Positions 9,214-18,887 of a DNA stretch of 64,000 bases are shown here, in pieces. Position 1 is the first letter of the stretch. Every line of letters starts with the position of its first letter. The notes beneath the pieces are model-generated. The model saw only the letters and a program-made list of their open reading frames with translations, was not told where the DNA came from and did not search any database. The position numbers were made by a program, and so were the translations under genes. This DNA is from an uncultured Lachnospiraceae bacterium (GTDB lineage: Bacteria; Bacillota; Clostridia; Lachnospirales; Lachnospiraceae), in assembly GCA_910578405.1 (NCBI GenBank), contig CAJTQO010000001.1, positions 18,020-82,019 on the forward strand. Direction: 5' to 3'.

Positions 9214-11208
9214 GTGCAATGTGAGCAGAAACGCTTTAAACTTCATAGTGAATATAAACCGACCGGCGACCAGCCGCAGGCGATTGAGGCGCTTGTCAGA
9301 GGATTTCGGGATGGCAACCAATTCCAGACTTTGCTTGGGGTTACGGGTTCGGGGAAGACTTTTACGATGGCGAATATTATACAGCAGCTTCAGAAGCCCA
9401 CGTTGGTCATTGCACACAATAAGACGTTGGCAGGGCAGCTTTACGGCGAGTTCAAGGAGTTTTTCCCGGAAAACGCCGTGGAATATTTTGTGTCCTATTA
9501 TGATTACTACCAGCCAGAGGCTTATGTGCCTTCTTCGGATACCTATATTGCAAAGGATTCTTCCATCAATGAGGAAATTGACAAACTTCGCTTGTCGGCT
9601 ACGGCATCTTTGACGGAGCGCAGGGATGTGGTGGTGGTAGCCAGCGTATCCTGTATCTATGGCTTGGGAAGCCCGGACGATTATCAGGAGATGATTGTTT
9701 CACTGCGACCCGGGATGCAGAAGGATAGGGACGATGTGATTCGGGAGCTGATTGATATCCAGTATGACAGGAATGACATGGACTTGGGCCGGGGGTGTTT
9801 CCGTGTGCGGGGGGATGTATTGGAGATTTACCCGGCGCAGGGGGGCGATTATCTTATCCGTGTGGAGTTTTTCGGAGATGAAATTGACCGGATTGTGGAG
9901 GCAGAGCCGCTGACGGGGCAGGTTCATGCTTCCCTTGGGCATATTTCCATTTTCCCGGCTTCCCATTATGTGGTGTCCCAGGAAAAAATCAAAGAGGCAT
10001 GCAACCGGATTGAAGTGGAATTGGAAGAGCGGGTGCGTTATTTTAAAGGCGAGGACAAGCTGTTGGAAGCGCAGCGGATTGCGGAGCGTACGAACTTCGA
10101 CATTGAAATGTTGCGTGAAACTGGTTTTTGCTCCGGGATAGAGAATTATTCCAGGCACTTGAACGGGCTGCCGGAGGGCGCTACGCCGTTGACGTTAATG
10201 GACTATTTTAAGGACGATTACCTGATTATTGTGGATGAGTCCCATATGACCATACCACAGATAAGAGGGATGTATGCAGGCGACCGTTCCAGGAAAACCA
10301 CATTGGTGGATTATGGGTTCCGTCTGCCGTCAGCGTTGGACAACCGTCCAATGAATTTTTCGGAGTTTGAAGAGCATATTGACCAAATGCTCTTTGTTTC
10401 GGCTACGCCGTCCGACTATGAGCAGGATCATGAACTGTTCCGTACGGAGCAGATTATCCGCCCTACGGGGCTGTTGGACCCGGAGGTGGATGTGCGTCCG
10501 GTGGAAGGGCAGATTGACGACCTGATTGCAGAGGTGAATAAGGAAACGGCAAAGCGAAACAAAGTGTTGGTAACGACGCTGACCAAACGGATGGCGGAGG
10601 ATTTGACGGATTATATGCGGGATGCGGGCATCCGGGTAAAGTATCTCCATTCGGACATTGACACATTGGAGCGGGCGCAGATTATCCGGGATATGCGTCT
10701 GGATGTTTTTGATGTGCTGGTAGGCATCAATCTGTTGCGGGAGGGGCTGGATATTCCGGAAATATCCCTGGTGGCCATATTGGATGCGGATAAGGAGGGG
10801 TTTTTGCGTTCGGAAACGTCTCTGATTCAGACCATAGGCCGTGCGGCAAGGAATGCCGAAGGGCATGTAGTGATGTATGCGGATAACATGACGGATTCCA
10901 TGAAAGCGGCCATTACGGAGACGGAGAGGCGGCGTGAGATACAGAGCCGGTATAACAAAGAACATGGGATTACGCCGCAGACAATTAAGAAAGCGGTGCG
11001 TGACTTAATCAGCATATCCAAGGCAATCGCCAAAGAGGAGATGCGCTTTGAGAAGGATCCGGAATCCATGAGCCGTGAGGAATTGGAGAAATTAATCGGC
11101 AGTGTCCAGAAGAAGATGAAGCAGGCAGCGGCAGACTTAAACTTTGAGGCAGCGGCGGAACTGAGGGATAAGATGGTGGAATTAAAAAAGCTGTTGGGGA
11201 CATGCTAA
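9214..11208 (+). CDS. uvrB: Excinuclease ABC subunit UvrB
   Basis: 664 residues, the usual length. Walker A GVTGSGKTFT near residue 40, the beta-hairpin segment VSYYDYYQPEAYVPSSDTYI, helicase motifs (DESH, INLLREGLDIPE, QTIGRAARN) and the C-terminal UVR domain (LNFEAAAELRDKM) are all present. UvrB verifies DNA damage handed over by UvrA and recruits UvrC. Start is the GTG at 9214 after GGAGGTGA. uvrA follows after 66 bases, and no uvrC lies in the window. An SOS box sits upstream. Confidence 0.98.
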   Translation: MQCEQKRFKLHSEYKPTGDQPQAIEALVRGFRDGNQFQTLLGVTGSGKTFTMANIIQQLQKPTLVIAHNKTLAGQLYGEFKEFFPENAVEYFVSYYDYYQPEAYVPSSDTYIAKDSSINEEIDKLRLSATASLTERRDVVVVASVSCIYGLGSPDDYQEMIVSLRPGMQKDRDDVIRELIDIQYDRNDMDLGRGCFRVRGDVLEIYPAQGGDYLIRVEFFGDEIDRIVEAEPLTGQVHASLGHISIFPASHYVVSQEKIKEACNRIEVELEERVRYFKGEDKLLEAQRIAERTNFDIEMLRETGFCSGIENYSRHLNGLPEGATPLTLMDYFKDDYLIIVDESHMTIPQIRGMYAGDRSRKTTLVDYGFRLPSALDNRPMNFSEFEEHIDQMLFVSATPSDYEQDHELFRTEQIIRPTGLLDPEVDVRPVEGQIDDLIAEVNKETAKRNKVLVTTLTKRMAEDLTDYMRDAGIRVKYLHSDIDTLERAQIIRDMRLDVFDVLVGINLLREGLDIPEISLVAILDADKEGFLRSETSLIQTIGRAARNAEGHVVMYADNMTDSMKAAITETERRREIQSRYNKEHGITPQTIKKAVRDLISISKAIAKEEMRFEKDPESMSREELEKLIGSVQKKMKQAAADLNFEAAAELRDKMVELKKLLGTC

Positions 11209-11274
11209 AGGAATCCTGTTGCGGAAAGGACAGCAACACACGGAAAAACGAAGGAAAGGAGCTGGAGAAGAGAA

Positions 11275-14145
11275 ATGGAAGGCGGAAATAAGAAAATGCT
11301 GCCACGCAGGGAGTATATTAAGATCCGTGGCGCCAGTGAGCATAATTTGCAGGGGATTGATGTGGATATACCAAGGAACGAATTTGTGGTATTGACAGGG
11401 TTATCGGGTTCCGGCAAGTCATCTCTGGCCTTTGACACGATTTATGCGGAAGGGCAGAGACGGTATATGGAGTCGCTGTCTTCTTATGCAAGACAGTTTC
11501 TGGGACAGATGGAAAAGCCCAATGTGGAAAAGATAGAAGGGCTGTCGCCTGCGATTTCCATAGATCAGAAATCGACCAACAGGAATCCGCGTTCCACGGT
11601 AGGGACGGTAACGGAGATTTATGATTATTTTCGTTTGTTGTATGCCAGGATTGGCATTCCCCACTGTCCATCCTGTGGAAGGGAAATCCGCAAACAGACA
11701 GTGGATCAGATGACAGACCAGATTATGGCGATGCCGGAGGGGACAAGGCTTCAATTGCTGGCTCCGGTAGTCCGGGGACGGAAAGGGGAACATGCCAAGG
11801 TTTTTGACCGGGCAAAGCGCAGCGGTTATGTGCGTGTGCGTGTGGATGGCAACTTATATGAGCTTTCGGAAGACATTAAACTGGACAAAAATATTAAACA
11901 CAATATAGAAATTGTGGTAGACCGTCTGGTGGTAAAGCCTGGAATCGAAAGGAGGCTGACCGATTCCATAGAGAATGTGCTGGCGCTGGCGGAAGGATTG
12001 TTGGTGGTGGACGTTATCGGCGGGGAGGCGATGAATTTCAGCCAGAGTTTTTCCTGTCCGGACTGCGGCGTGAGCATCAGCGAAATAGAGCCAAGGAGCT
12101 TTTCCTTTAACAATCCTTTCGGCGCCTGCCCGGAATGTTTCGGTTTGGGGTATAAGATGGAATTTGACGTGGAACTGATGGTTCCGGATCAGAGGCTTAG
12201 CATCAATCAGGGAGCCATTGCAGTAACGGGCTGGCAGTCCTGCAACGATAAGAACAGTTTTACCAACGCCATCCTGTTGGCCCTATGCGAAGAATATGAT
12301 TTTGACCTGGATACGCCCTTTGAGGAATATCCGCAACACATACGGGACATCCTGATTCATGGCACAAAGGGAAAGGAAGTCAATGTACACTACAAGGGGC
12401 AGCGGGGCGAAGGTGTGTATCCCGTAGCGTTTGAGGGGCTGATTCGCAATGTGGAACGGCGGTACAGAGAAACCGGGTCGGATGCGATGAAGCAGGAATA
12501 TGAGTCTTTTATGCGCATTACGCCGTGCAAGGTGTGCGGTGGTATGCGTTTGAAGAAGGAATCGCTGGCTGTAACGGTATGCGATAAAAATATTTATGAA
12601 ATCACCTCTATGTCCATCAGCGGCCTGCATGGATTTTTGCAGGAGATGAAACTGACCGAACAGCAGCAGTTGATTGGGATGCAGGTATTGAAAGAGATAC
12701 GGGCCAGGGTAGGCTTCCTGATAGACGTGGGGTTGGATTACCTGTCATTGTCCAGGGCTACCGGGACATTGTCCGGCGGGGAAGCGCAGAGAATCCGGCT
12801 GGCGACCCAAATTGGATCCGGCTTGGTGGGGGTATGTTATATTTTGGATGAACCCAGCATCGGCCTGCATCAGCGGGATAATGACAAACTGCTCCATACG
12901 CTGGAAAACTTAAAGGATATGGGCAATACGCTGCTGGTGGTGGAACATGACGAAGATACGATGCTGGCGGCAGACCATATTGTGGACATCGGCCCGGGGG
13001 CCGGTTCCCATGGCGGCAAGGTAGTGGCGCAGGGGACGGCGGAGGAAATTATGCAGGTGGAGGAATCCATTACCGGGCAATATTTGAGCGGCAAACTGCG
13101 GATTCCTGTGCCGGAGAAGCGCAGGAAGCCCACAGGGAAGCTGACGGTGCAGAAAGCGGCGGAGAATAACCTGAAAAATATCAATGTGGATTTCCCGCTG
13201 GGGGTGCTGACTTGCGTAACCGGAGTGTCGGGTTCAGGGAAAAGCTCTCTTGTAAATGAGATATTGTACAAGCATTTGGCCAGGGATTTGAACCGGGCAA
13301 GGATGATTCCGGGAAAACATGCAGGGATAAAGGGAATGGAGCAGTTGGATAAGGTAATTAGCATCGACCAGTCTCCCATAGGCAGGACGCCGCGCTCCAA
13401 TCCGGCGACTTATACCGGGGTTTTTGATCAGATTCGGGATTTGTTCGCTTCCACCTCCGATGCAAAGGCAAAGGGATATAAGAAGGGGCGGTTTAGCTTT
13501 AACGTAAAAGGGGGCAGGTGCGAGGCATGTTGCGGCGACGGCATTATAAAGATTGAGATGCATTTCCTGCCGGATGTATATGTGCCTTGTGAGGTCTGCG
13601 GCGGCAAGCGTTACAACAGGGAAACCTTGGATGTGAAATATAAAGGTAAGAGCATCTATGATGTGTTGGATATGACGGTGGAAGAGGCAGTGGGATTCTT
13701 TGAGAATGTCCCTTCCATCCGGCGTAAGATTGAGACGCTCAATGATGTGGGACTTTCCTATATCAAATTGGGGCAGCCTTCCACGACACTGTCCGGCGGG
13801 GAAGCGCAGCGGATTAAGCTGGCCACAGAGTTAAGCAAAAGGAGTACGGGGAAAACCATATATATTCTGGATGAACCTACGACCGGGCTGCATTTTGCGG
13901 ATGTGCATAAATTGACGGAGATTTTGCATAAGCTGGCGGACGGCGGAAATACGGTAGTGGTGATTGAGCATAATCTGGATGTGATAAAGACGGCGGATTA
14001 TATTATTGACATAGGCCCGGAGGGCGGCGACAGGGGCGGAACTGTGATTGCGCGGGGGACGCCGGAGGACGTGGCAAAGAATGAGGATTCTTATACAGGG
14101 TTTTATGTGAAGAAAATGCTGGAAAAGCGTTATGCCGGAAATTAG
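11275..14145 (+). CDS. uvrA: Excinuclease ABC subunit UvrA
   Basis: 956 residues with two ABC ATPase modules (Walker A GLSGSGKSS and GVSGSGKSS; signatures TLSGGEAQRIRLA and TLSGGEAQRIKLA) and three zinc-binding Cys clusters (CPSCG, CPDCG with CPECFG, CEACCG with CEVCGG). It scans DNA for bulky lesions and loads UvrB. AAAGGAGCTGGAG lies before the ATG. It is co-transcribed with uvrB. A 9-bp GC-rich hairpin (14166-14186) follows but lacks a T run, so it is a doubtful terminator. Confidence 0.98.
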   Translation: MEGGNKKMLPRREYIKIRGASEHNLQGIDVDIPRNEFVVLTGLSGSGKSSLAFDTIYAEGQRRYMESLSSYARQFLGQMEKPNVEKIEGLSPAISIDQKSTNRNPRSTVGTVTEIYDYFRLLYARIGIPHCPSCGREIRKQTVDQMTDQIMAMPEGTRLQLLAPVVRGRKGEHAKVFDRAKRSGYVRVRVDGNLYELSEDIKLDKNIKHNIEIVVDRLVVKPGIERRLTDSIENVLALAEGLLVVDVIGGEAMNFSQSFSCPDCGVSISEIEPRSFSFNNPFGACPECFGLGYKMEFDVELMVPDQRLSINQGAIAVTGWQSCNDKNSFTNAILLALCEEYDFDLDTPFEEYPQHIRDILIHGTKGKEVNVHYKGQRGEGVYPVAFEGLIRNVERRYRETGSDAMKQEYESFMRITPCKVCGGMRLKKESLAVTVCDKNIYEITSMSISGLHGFLQEMKLTEQQQLIGMQVLKEIRARVGFLIDVGLDYLSLSRATGTLSGGEAQRIRLATQIGSGLVGVCYILDEPSIGLHQRDNDKLLHTLENLKDMGNTLLVVEHDEDTMLAADHIVDIGPGAGSHGGKVVAQGTAEEIMQVEESITGQYLSGKLRIPVPEKRRKPTGKLTVQKAAENNLKNINVDFPLGVLTCVTGVSGSGKSSLVNEILYKHLARDLNRARMIPGKHAGIKGMEQLDKVISIDQSPIGRTPRSNPATYTGVFDQIRDLFASTSDAKAKGYKKGRFSFNVKGGRCEACCGDGIIKIEMHFLPDVYVPCEVCGGKRYNRETLDVKYKGKSIYDVLDMTVEEAVGFFENVPSIRRKIETLNDVGLSYIKLGQPSTTLSGGEAQRIKLATELSKRSTGKTIYILDEPTTGLHFADVHKLTEILHKLADGGNTVVVIEHNLDVIKTADYIIDIGPEGGDRGGTVIARGTPEDVAKNEDSYTGFYVKKMLEKRYAGN

Positions 14146-14252
14146 GGCTGCAGACGGCATAGTTTGCGCCAGGGATGCCCTGGCGCGGACTGTGCGGTTA
14201 ACGGTTTTGCTTTCAGGCCGGAGGAGTCTTGGCATGGCAAATCCGTAGGCAT

Positions 14253-14284
14253 AAAAAAGCTGTTACACAGGTTTGTGTAACAGC
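14253..14284 (-). terminator. Terminator of mecA
   Basis: Perfect 11-bp stem (GCTGTTACACA and its complement); on the minus strand it is followed by six T's. It lies about 30 bases after the mecA stop. Confidence 0.85.
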
Positions 14285-14312
14285 CTGGCAATGCCAATCC
14301 TGGCATTTTCCT

Positions 14313-15077
14313 TTACAGTTTGTTTAGGGATTGAAGGGCGTTTTCCTTAACGACAGGGTTAAAATGCTCTTCTAAATATGCTTCGCTTGCGGAAACGTAC
14401 TTTTCTGCCGTGCCATATTCGGATAAAATATTACATACTTTATTGAATTCCACCGGACTGTGTTTGCCTTTCGTAACAACTAGGATATAGCGGTGGGAGG
14501 CGTCGCTTTTGTAAAGAGAATTATTTTCGTCATAGCAGTTGGCCAGCACATGGGAAATCCTCGTTACGGTATGGATGGAATCGAAAGAGAAAATGCGGGT
14601 AAGCTCCTGTGGTGCGTCAGCATTTTGTTTTCCCTTGGGATTCTGCTCCACAACCTCTGCGGAAGTGGATTTTTCCAGCGCTTCTGTAAATTTCCCTTCG
14701 TGTATTTTGCGGAATAAATCCAGTACATCGTCAGCGCCTTCGGAAAGATTATCCAGCATTTCGTCAAAATCGCCTTCCGAATCATGAACGGAAGGTGCAA
14801 ATTTCGAAAAACGGGTATCCAATTCATCAGGGTCTTCCACTTTGGTGATTATGAGCACAATACACTCGGAATTGAGGGGGATTGCTTCTATCATCAACGG
14901 AATGTCCTCTGCTTCAAAGCCAAATTCGTAAGATGCCTGTTGCATCATATCGCGGAACAGATTCTTTGCTTTTTCGGTTCCATATGCCAGTTCACTGATT
15001 TTTAATTCTCGGTCGGCTAAATCTTCTCTGGTAAGCGTACAGCGAATCTGATGGTCGTTTACTTTTTCAATTTTCAT
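14313..15077 (-). CDS. mecA: Adaptor protein MecA
   Basis: 254 residues. The N-terminal domain (MKIEKVNDHQIRCTLTREDL) and C-terminal domain (about 160-250) flank an acidic, low-complexity linker, as in MecA. MecA delivers substrates to the ClpC-ClpP protease; in Bacillus these include ComK and Spo0A pathway proteins. The gene stands alone, with its own promoter (15228-15256), a leader of about 140 bases and a terminator. AGGATGTGATAAC before the ATG supplies the ribosome site. Confidence 0.92.
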   Translation of the reverse strand: MKIEKVNDHQIRCTLTREDLADRELKISELAYGTEKAKNLFRDMMQQASYEFGFEAEDIPLMIEAIPLNSECIVLIITKVEDPDELDTRFSKFAPSVHDSEGDFDEMLDNLSEGADDVLDLFRKIHEGKFTEALEKSTSAEVVEQNPKGKQNADAPQELTRIFSFDSIHTVTRISHVLANCYDENNSLYKSDASHRYILVVTKGKHSPVEFNKVCNILSEYGTAEKYVSASEAYLEEHFNPVVKENALQSLNKL

Positions 15078-15227
15078 GTTATCACATCCTTACTATTAAG
15101 ATACTGCCACCTTGTGGTATTGTGACTAACTTGAACCTGGCGCCGCACCCGGTCTGTTACTGCATTCCTTCTAAATAAAGGATGCTGCGCTTACTGTCCC
15201 TGGAGAATACGCTCTCCAGCTAAGTGT
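15078..15227 (-). promoter_or_regulatory. Long, structured mecA leader
   Basis: The transcript from the promoter at 15228-15256 carries about 140 untranslated bases. An 8-bp hairpin lies at 15200-15219 (CTGGAGAG against TTCTCCAG on the minus strand) near the transcript start, and a second inverted motif lies near 15111-15116. I do not recognise a riboswitch class. Confidence 0.4.
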
Positions 15228-15256
15228 ATCTTATACTTTCCTTTTCTTTAAGTCAA
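15228..15256 (-). promoter_or_regulatory. mecA promoter
   Basis: On the minus strand TTGACT, 17 bases, TAAGAT. The spacing is ideal and it is the best match upstream of mecA. Confidence 0.7.
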
Positions 15257-15321
15257 TAGAAAATAACCACTCTTTAAAAAAATTTTATAAAATTGTGACA
15301 AAATTCCAATTTTTTCTTGCT

Positions 15322-15510
15322 TTATGATAAATGGTCTGATATAATCATTACATGGAATGTCTCCGGATAGTCAGTATCGGAAGGAGGCATGGCGGTTATA
15401 TTAAATTGGCGGTGCGCAATGGCCATGCGTAATGTCAGCCAATTGTATTGTATCAGTTCAAACAGTAGAGAAGTATCGTTTGTCAAGTTATTTTGCAGAG
15501 GGTATTTCAT
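15322..15510 (-). CDS. Small hypothetical protein (62 aa)
   Basis: Not recognised. The ATG at 15510 is preceded by TTTAGGAGAAAAG, a good ribosome site with five-base spacing, which is the main support. The product begins MKYPLQNNLTNDTSLLFEL, has no membrane helix or Cys pair, and lies in an AT-rich stretch between divergent units. It might be a real small gene or a chance frame. Confidence 0.4.
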   Translation of the reverse strand: MKYPLQNNLTNDTSLLFELIQYNWLTLRMAIAHRQFNITAMPPSDTDYPETFHVMIISDHLS

Positions 15511-16089
15511 CTTTTCTCCTAAAGATTAGTATTGGAGAAGTCTTACAAGCTTATGTGTTTGTTCATAAAATAAAATTTTCCAAAAAGGTTTCACGTTAAT
15601 ATCATTCACATTCACGAATATTTATTCAAAAAAAGGTAATTTTATTTTTAGTGTTTTTTATTGATACATGTCCGGGCATTCCGCTGTAAAATCATGGTAT
15701 AATCTATAGTATGATTGAAAACCTGATTGTGTTTTCTTAATGGTCGCAAAATGAAAAAGAAAGCAAGGCATTCAATGCATGTGCCGAAACGGTGTAGCTG
15801 CCTGATGAAAAAGGCGTTTGCTGCCGTAGAAACGGAAGGAAGGTGGGAAAAACCGTCTTTGCCGCTAATAAAGTATAAACCAAAATCAGGAAATATATCA
15901 CAAACCGAAAAGAAAATAAAAAGAAATTGAAAAAGGAATTAGCGGATAGGAAACAGAATCTCCTTTTGGGCTTTGCAAATGGCTTCTCTGCGTGGCGGCG
16001 TGTCGGCAGGAACAGTAGGCAGGAAGACCCCCGAATGGCTGTACGTTTGGCGCGTTGTCAAAAAAAGCCGTAAAAAGTCAAATTAGGTA
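15511..16089 (+). other. Gene-poor stretch
   Basis: AT-rich at first, then of mixed composition. It has one convincing -10 element (15695-15703), but no open frame with a ribosome site. A frame at 15727-15930 starts without one and looks non-coding. A small RNA is possible. Confidence 0.4.
15695..15703 (+). promoter_or_regulatory. Extended -10 promoter with no obvious gene
   Basis: TGGTATAAT matches TGnTATAAT exactly; the -35 region is poor. Nothing recognisable is encoded for 440 bases downstream, so it could serve a small RNA or a long leader for the GH18 gene. Confidence 0.4.
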
Positions 16090-16118
16090 ATGACGGTGCG
16101 GAAATAGTTTGTTATAAT
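16090..16118 (+). promoter_or_regulatory. Promoter of the GH18 gene
   Basis: ATGACG, 17 bases, TATAAT, with a TGT extension before the -10. It ends 28 bases upstream of the start codon. Confidence 0.6.
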
Positions 16119-16145
16119 AAGGACGGTTGGGAGGGAACTGGATTT

Positions 16146-17897
16146 ATGAAAAAAATTATTCCGGTAATAACTGCAATCGTCCTTATTCTTGTGGTTATTG
16201 CAATTGGCGTAGGTATGAAATTGGCAGAGAAATATTCTTATTCGAAGGAAAGGGCAGACCTGGAAGAATATTTTAATCTGCATGGCGGGGATGAGGTTGC
16301 GATTATCCTGCAGGATGAATGTGTGGAAGAAAAGGCCAAATTAATCAGCAACGTATATTATTTTGATATGGCTACTGTGCAGAAATATTTCAGTAACCGG
16401 TTTTATGAGGATAAGAATGAGCGGCTTCTGTTGTATACTCTGCCCGAGGATACTGTAAGGGTGGAAACCGGTTCCTCTTCCTATGTGACAGGGGAAGGGG
16501 CTGTGGATATGGGGTTCCCGATTGCCTTGTATGCGGCGCAGGACGGCAAAGAGGAAACGCTCTATATAGCGGCTGATTATATCAAATTGTTTAAAGATTA
16601 TTCCTATAAAGCGTTTACAGAGCCAAACCGTATGCAAGTGTATACACAAAAGGCTGAGGAAAAGCGGGAGGCCCGTATTGCCAAAGGCACGGCTCTGCGA
16701 TACCAGGGCGGCGTGAAGAGCCCAATCCTTTCCGATTTGGAGATAGGGGACAAAGTAACCATATTGGAAGAGATGGAAAACTGGAGTAAAGTAAAGACAG
16801 AGGATGCTTTCATTGGTTATGTGGAAAATAAGCGGATGGATACAGAAAACGTGATGGCTGTAGAAGGAGCCCAGGCGGTGGAACGGCAGGAGCCGGAGGA
16901 GTCTGTGGGCGCCAAATTCGGGAATCTGGAATATACCAGCCTGACAAGGGGGCATAAGATTAACTTAGGATGGCATGTTGTGGCAGGAGCCACAGGAAAT
17001 GATACGCTGATTGGAGCTTTGGAAAATACGAAAGGGTTAAATGTCATATCTCCCACATGGTTTGCGTTGACAGACAGTGAGGGGAATTTTTCCAGCTTTG
17101 CATCCGCAGAGTATGTAAGGCGCGCCCATGAGATTGGCTTGGAAGTGTGGGGGTTGATTGATAATTTTTCCAATAAAGACGAAGTGGACACTTATGAGTT
17201 ATTGTCATATACCAGCAGGCGGGCGAAACTGATTGGGGATTTGGTGGCTACGGCAACGGAATATGGGATAGATGGGATTAACGTAGATTTTGAAAGCATC
17301 AGCCAGGATGCAGGGACGCATTTTATCCAATTTATCCGGGAGCTGTCTGTGGCCTGCAGGAAAAACGGGTTGGTGCTGTCAGTGGACAATTATGTGCCGA
17401 TGGGCTATACAGACCACTACGATAGGGAAGAGCAGGGAGTGTTTGTAGACTATGTGATTATTATGGGATATGATGAACACTATAACGGAAGCCAGGAAGC
17501 CGGGAGCGTGGCGTCTATCGGTTTTGTGGAAGACGGCATCCGAAAGACTGTGGAGCAGGTTCCGGCGGAAAAGGTAATCAACGCCATACCTTTTTATACC
17601 CGCATATGGAAAAGTCAGGGAGCCAGTCTGAGCAGTGAGGCAGTGGGCATGGAGATGGCGGAAAAGTTTATTGCCAACCATGGGATTGAGACAATGTGGG
17701 ATGAGTCCGCCTGTCAGAATTATGGGGAAGCAATGGAAGAGGATGTATTTTACCAAGTATGGCTGGAGGATGAGCAGTCCATTGAGGCGAAACTGGGCAT
17801 TATGGAAAAATATCAGATAGGCGGTGTGGCAGCGTGGCGGCTGGGGTTTGAGAAACCTGCCATTTGGGATGTAATTGCCAACTATGTAGGGCAGTAG
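16146..17897 (+). CDS. Membrane-anchored SH3 / glycoside hydrolase family 18 protein
   Basis: 583 residues: an N-terminal membrane anchor (about 5-25), an uncharacterised domain, an SH3-like domain (about 165-235) and a GH18 barrel (about 270-580). The catalytic strand reads DGINVDFES, the DxxxxDxE form with Asn in the middle, as in spore-cortex glucosaminidases such as YaaH/SleL. GYDEHYNG and the C-terminal W in AAWRLGFE also fit. It should act outside the membrane on peptidoglycan or another N-acetylglucosamine polymer. A cortex amidase gene follows at 18029, which suggests a sporulation or germination role. Confidence 0.85.
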   Translation: MKKIIPVITAIVLILVVIAIGVGMKLAEKYSYSKERADLEEYFNLHGGDEVAIILQDECVEEKAKLISNVYYFDMATVQKYFSNRFYEDKNERLLLYTLPEDTVRVETGSSSYVTGEGAVDMGFPIALYAAQDGKEETLYIAADYIKLFKDYSYKAFTEPNRMQVYTQKAEEKREARIAKGTALRYQGGVKSPILSDLEIGDKVTILEEMENWSKVKTEDAFIGYVENKRMDTENVMAVEGAQAVERQEPEESVGAKFGNLEYTSLTRGHKINLGWHVVAGATGNDTLIGALENTKGLNVISPTWFALTDSEGNFSSFASAEYVRRAHEIGLEVWGLIDNFSNKDEVDTYELLSYTSRRAKLIGDLVATATEYGIDGINVDFESISQDAGTHFIQFIRELSVACRKNGLVLSVDNYVPMGYTDHYDREEQGVFVDYVIIMGYDEHYNGSQEAGSVASIGFVEDGIRKTVEQVPAEKVINAIPFYTRIWKSQGASLSSEAVGMEMAEKFIANHGIETMWDESACQNYGEAMEEDVFYQVWLEDEQSIEAKLGIMEKYQIGGVAAWRLGFEKPAIWDVIANYVGQ

Positions 17898-18028
17898 AAC
17901 GGGTTATCGCTTTGTCTGTGCGCGGCGCAAAGAGGCATAAGTTTATACTCACATGGGAGGTCGAGGGTATTTTTTCGGCCATTATTTCATAAAGTTAAAT
18001 AAAGAATGCATGGAATAATGGTGGGCTG

Positions 18029-18745
18029 ATGGCAGAAGAGAAACAGAAAAAAATTTTAGGGATGGTGATGGCGGCAGTTTTGCTTGTGTCTATGTATTTT
18101 TTGGCAGGGGAAAGCGCCGCCTATGTTAATTCCGGCCGGGTGGAAGAAGGGAAGGAGTTAAAGGAGAAGTTTTGCGTGGTGATTGACGCAGGCCATGGAG
18201 GGGCGGATCCAGGGAAAGTAGGGATTAACGGCGCCTTGGAGAAAGATATTAATCTGCAAATTGCCATACGCCTGAAAAGTTTGCTGCAAGCGCAGGATAT
18301 TAAAGTCGTTATGACGCGTGAGGATGAAGGGGGATTGTACGATGAGGACGCTTCCAACAAAAAAGTGCAGGATATGAAGCGTCGGATAGCGATTATTGAA
18401 GAGGCGCAGCCGGATGTTGTCATTAGCATTCATCAGAACAGCTATCATGAGGAATATGTCCATGGGGCGCAGGTCTTTTATTACAATACCAGCGCAACAG
18501 GGAAAAAGTTGGCGGAACTGATTCAGAAATGTTTTGTCCGGACGGTGGATTCGGAAAATAAGAGGGAACCGAAGGGGAATGACAGTTATTATTTGTTAAA
18601 GAAGACGAGCAGGCCGATTGTAATTGTGGAATGCGGCTTTCTGTCCAATCAGGAAGAAGCGGAAAAGCTGAAATCCAAAGAGTATCAGGAAAAGACAGCA
18701 TGGGCGATACATATGGGCGTGTTGCAGTATCTGAATGCGAAGTAA
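18029..18745 (+). CDS. cwlD: N-acetylmuramoyl-L-alanine amidase, CwlD-like
   Basis: 238 residues: one N-terminal membrane segment and an Amidase_3 domain with zinc ligands in DAGHGG, EKDINL and ISIHQNS, and the catalytic Glu in VECGFLSN. CwlD removes stem peptides to start making muramic-delta-lactam in spore cortex. The length matches CwlD (about 235-240). The ribosome site is weak. It lies 131 bases after the GH18 gene, probably in the same functional group. Confidence 0.88.
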   Translation: MAEEKQKKILGMVMAAVLLVSMYFLAGESAAYVNSGRVEEGKELKEKFCVVIDAGHGGADPGKVGINGALEKDINLQIAIRLKSLLQAQDIKVVMTREDEGGLYDEDASNKKVQDMKRRIAIIEEAQPDVVISIHQNSYHEEYVHGAQVFYYNTSATGKKLAELIQKCFVRTVDSENKREPKGNDSYYLLKKTSRPIVIVECGFLSNQEEAEKLKSKEYQEKTAWAIHMGVLQYLNAK

Positions 18746-18887
18746 GGGAGGATATTCGCTTTGGAAACCAGAAAGGATTTTACTATGCAGCCGTGTAGAA
18801 AAAGGGATAGGCGGATGGATAAGGAGTGAATGCGGATTTTGGCATAACGGACGGCATTTATAATAAGGAAGAAAGGGAAATAAAGCT

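Noticed and set aside
14166..14186. Terminator after uvrA
   Set aside because: The perfect 9-bp GC-rich hairpin has no T run, so termination is not supported.
15097..15180. tRNA-like segment in the mecA leader
   Set aside because: A GGTTCAA stretch is present, but no acceptor or anticodon stem can be paired with it.
15727..15930. 67-codon frame after the orphan promoter
   Set aside because: No ribosome site, and its composition follows the AT-rich background.
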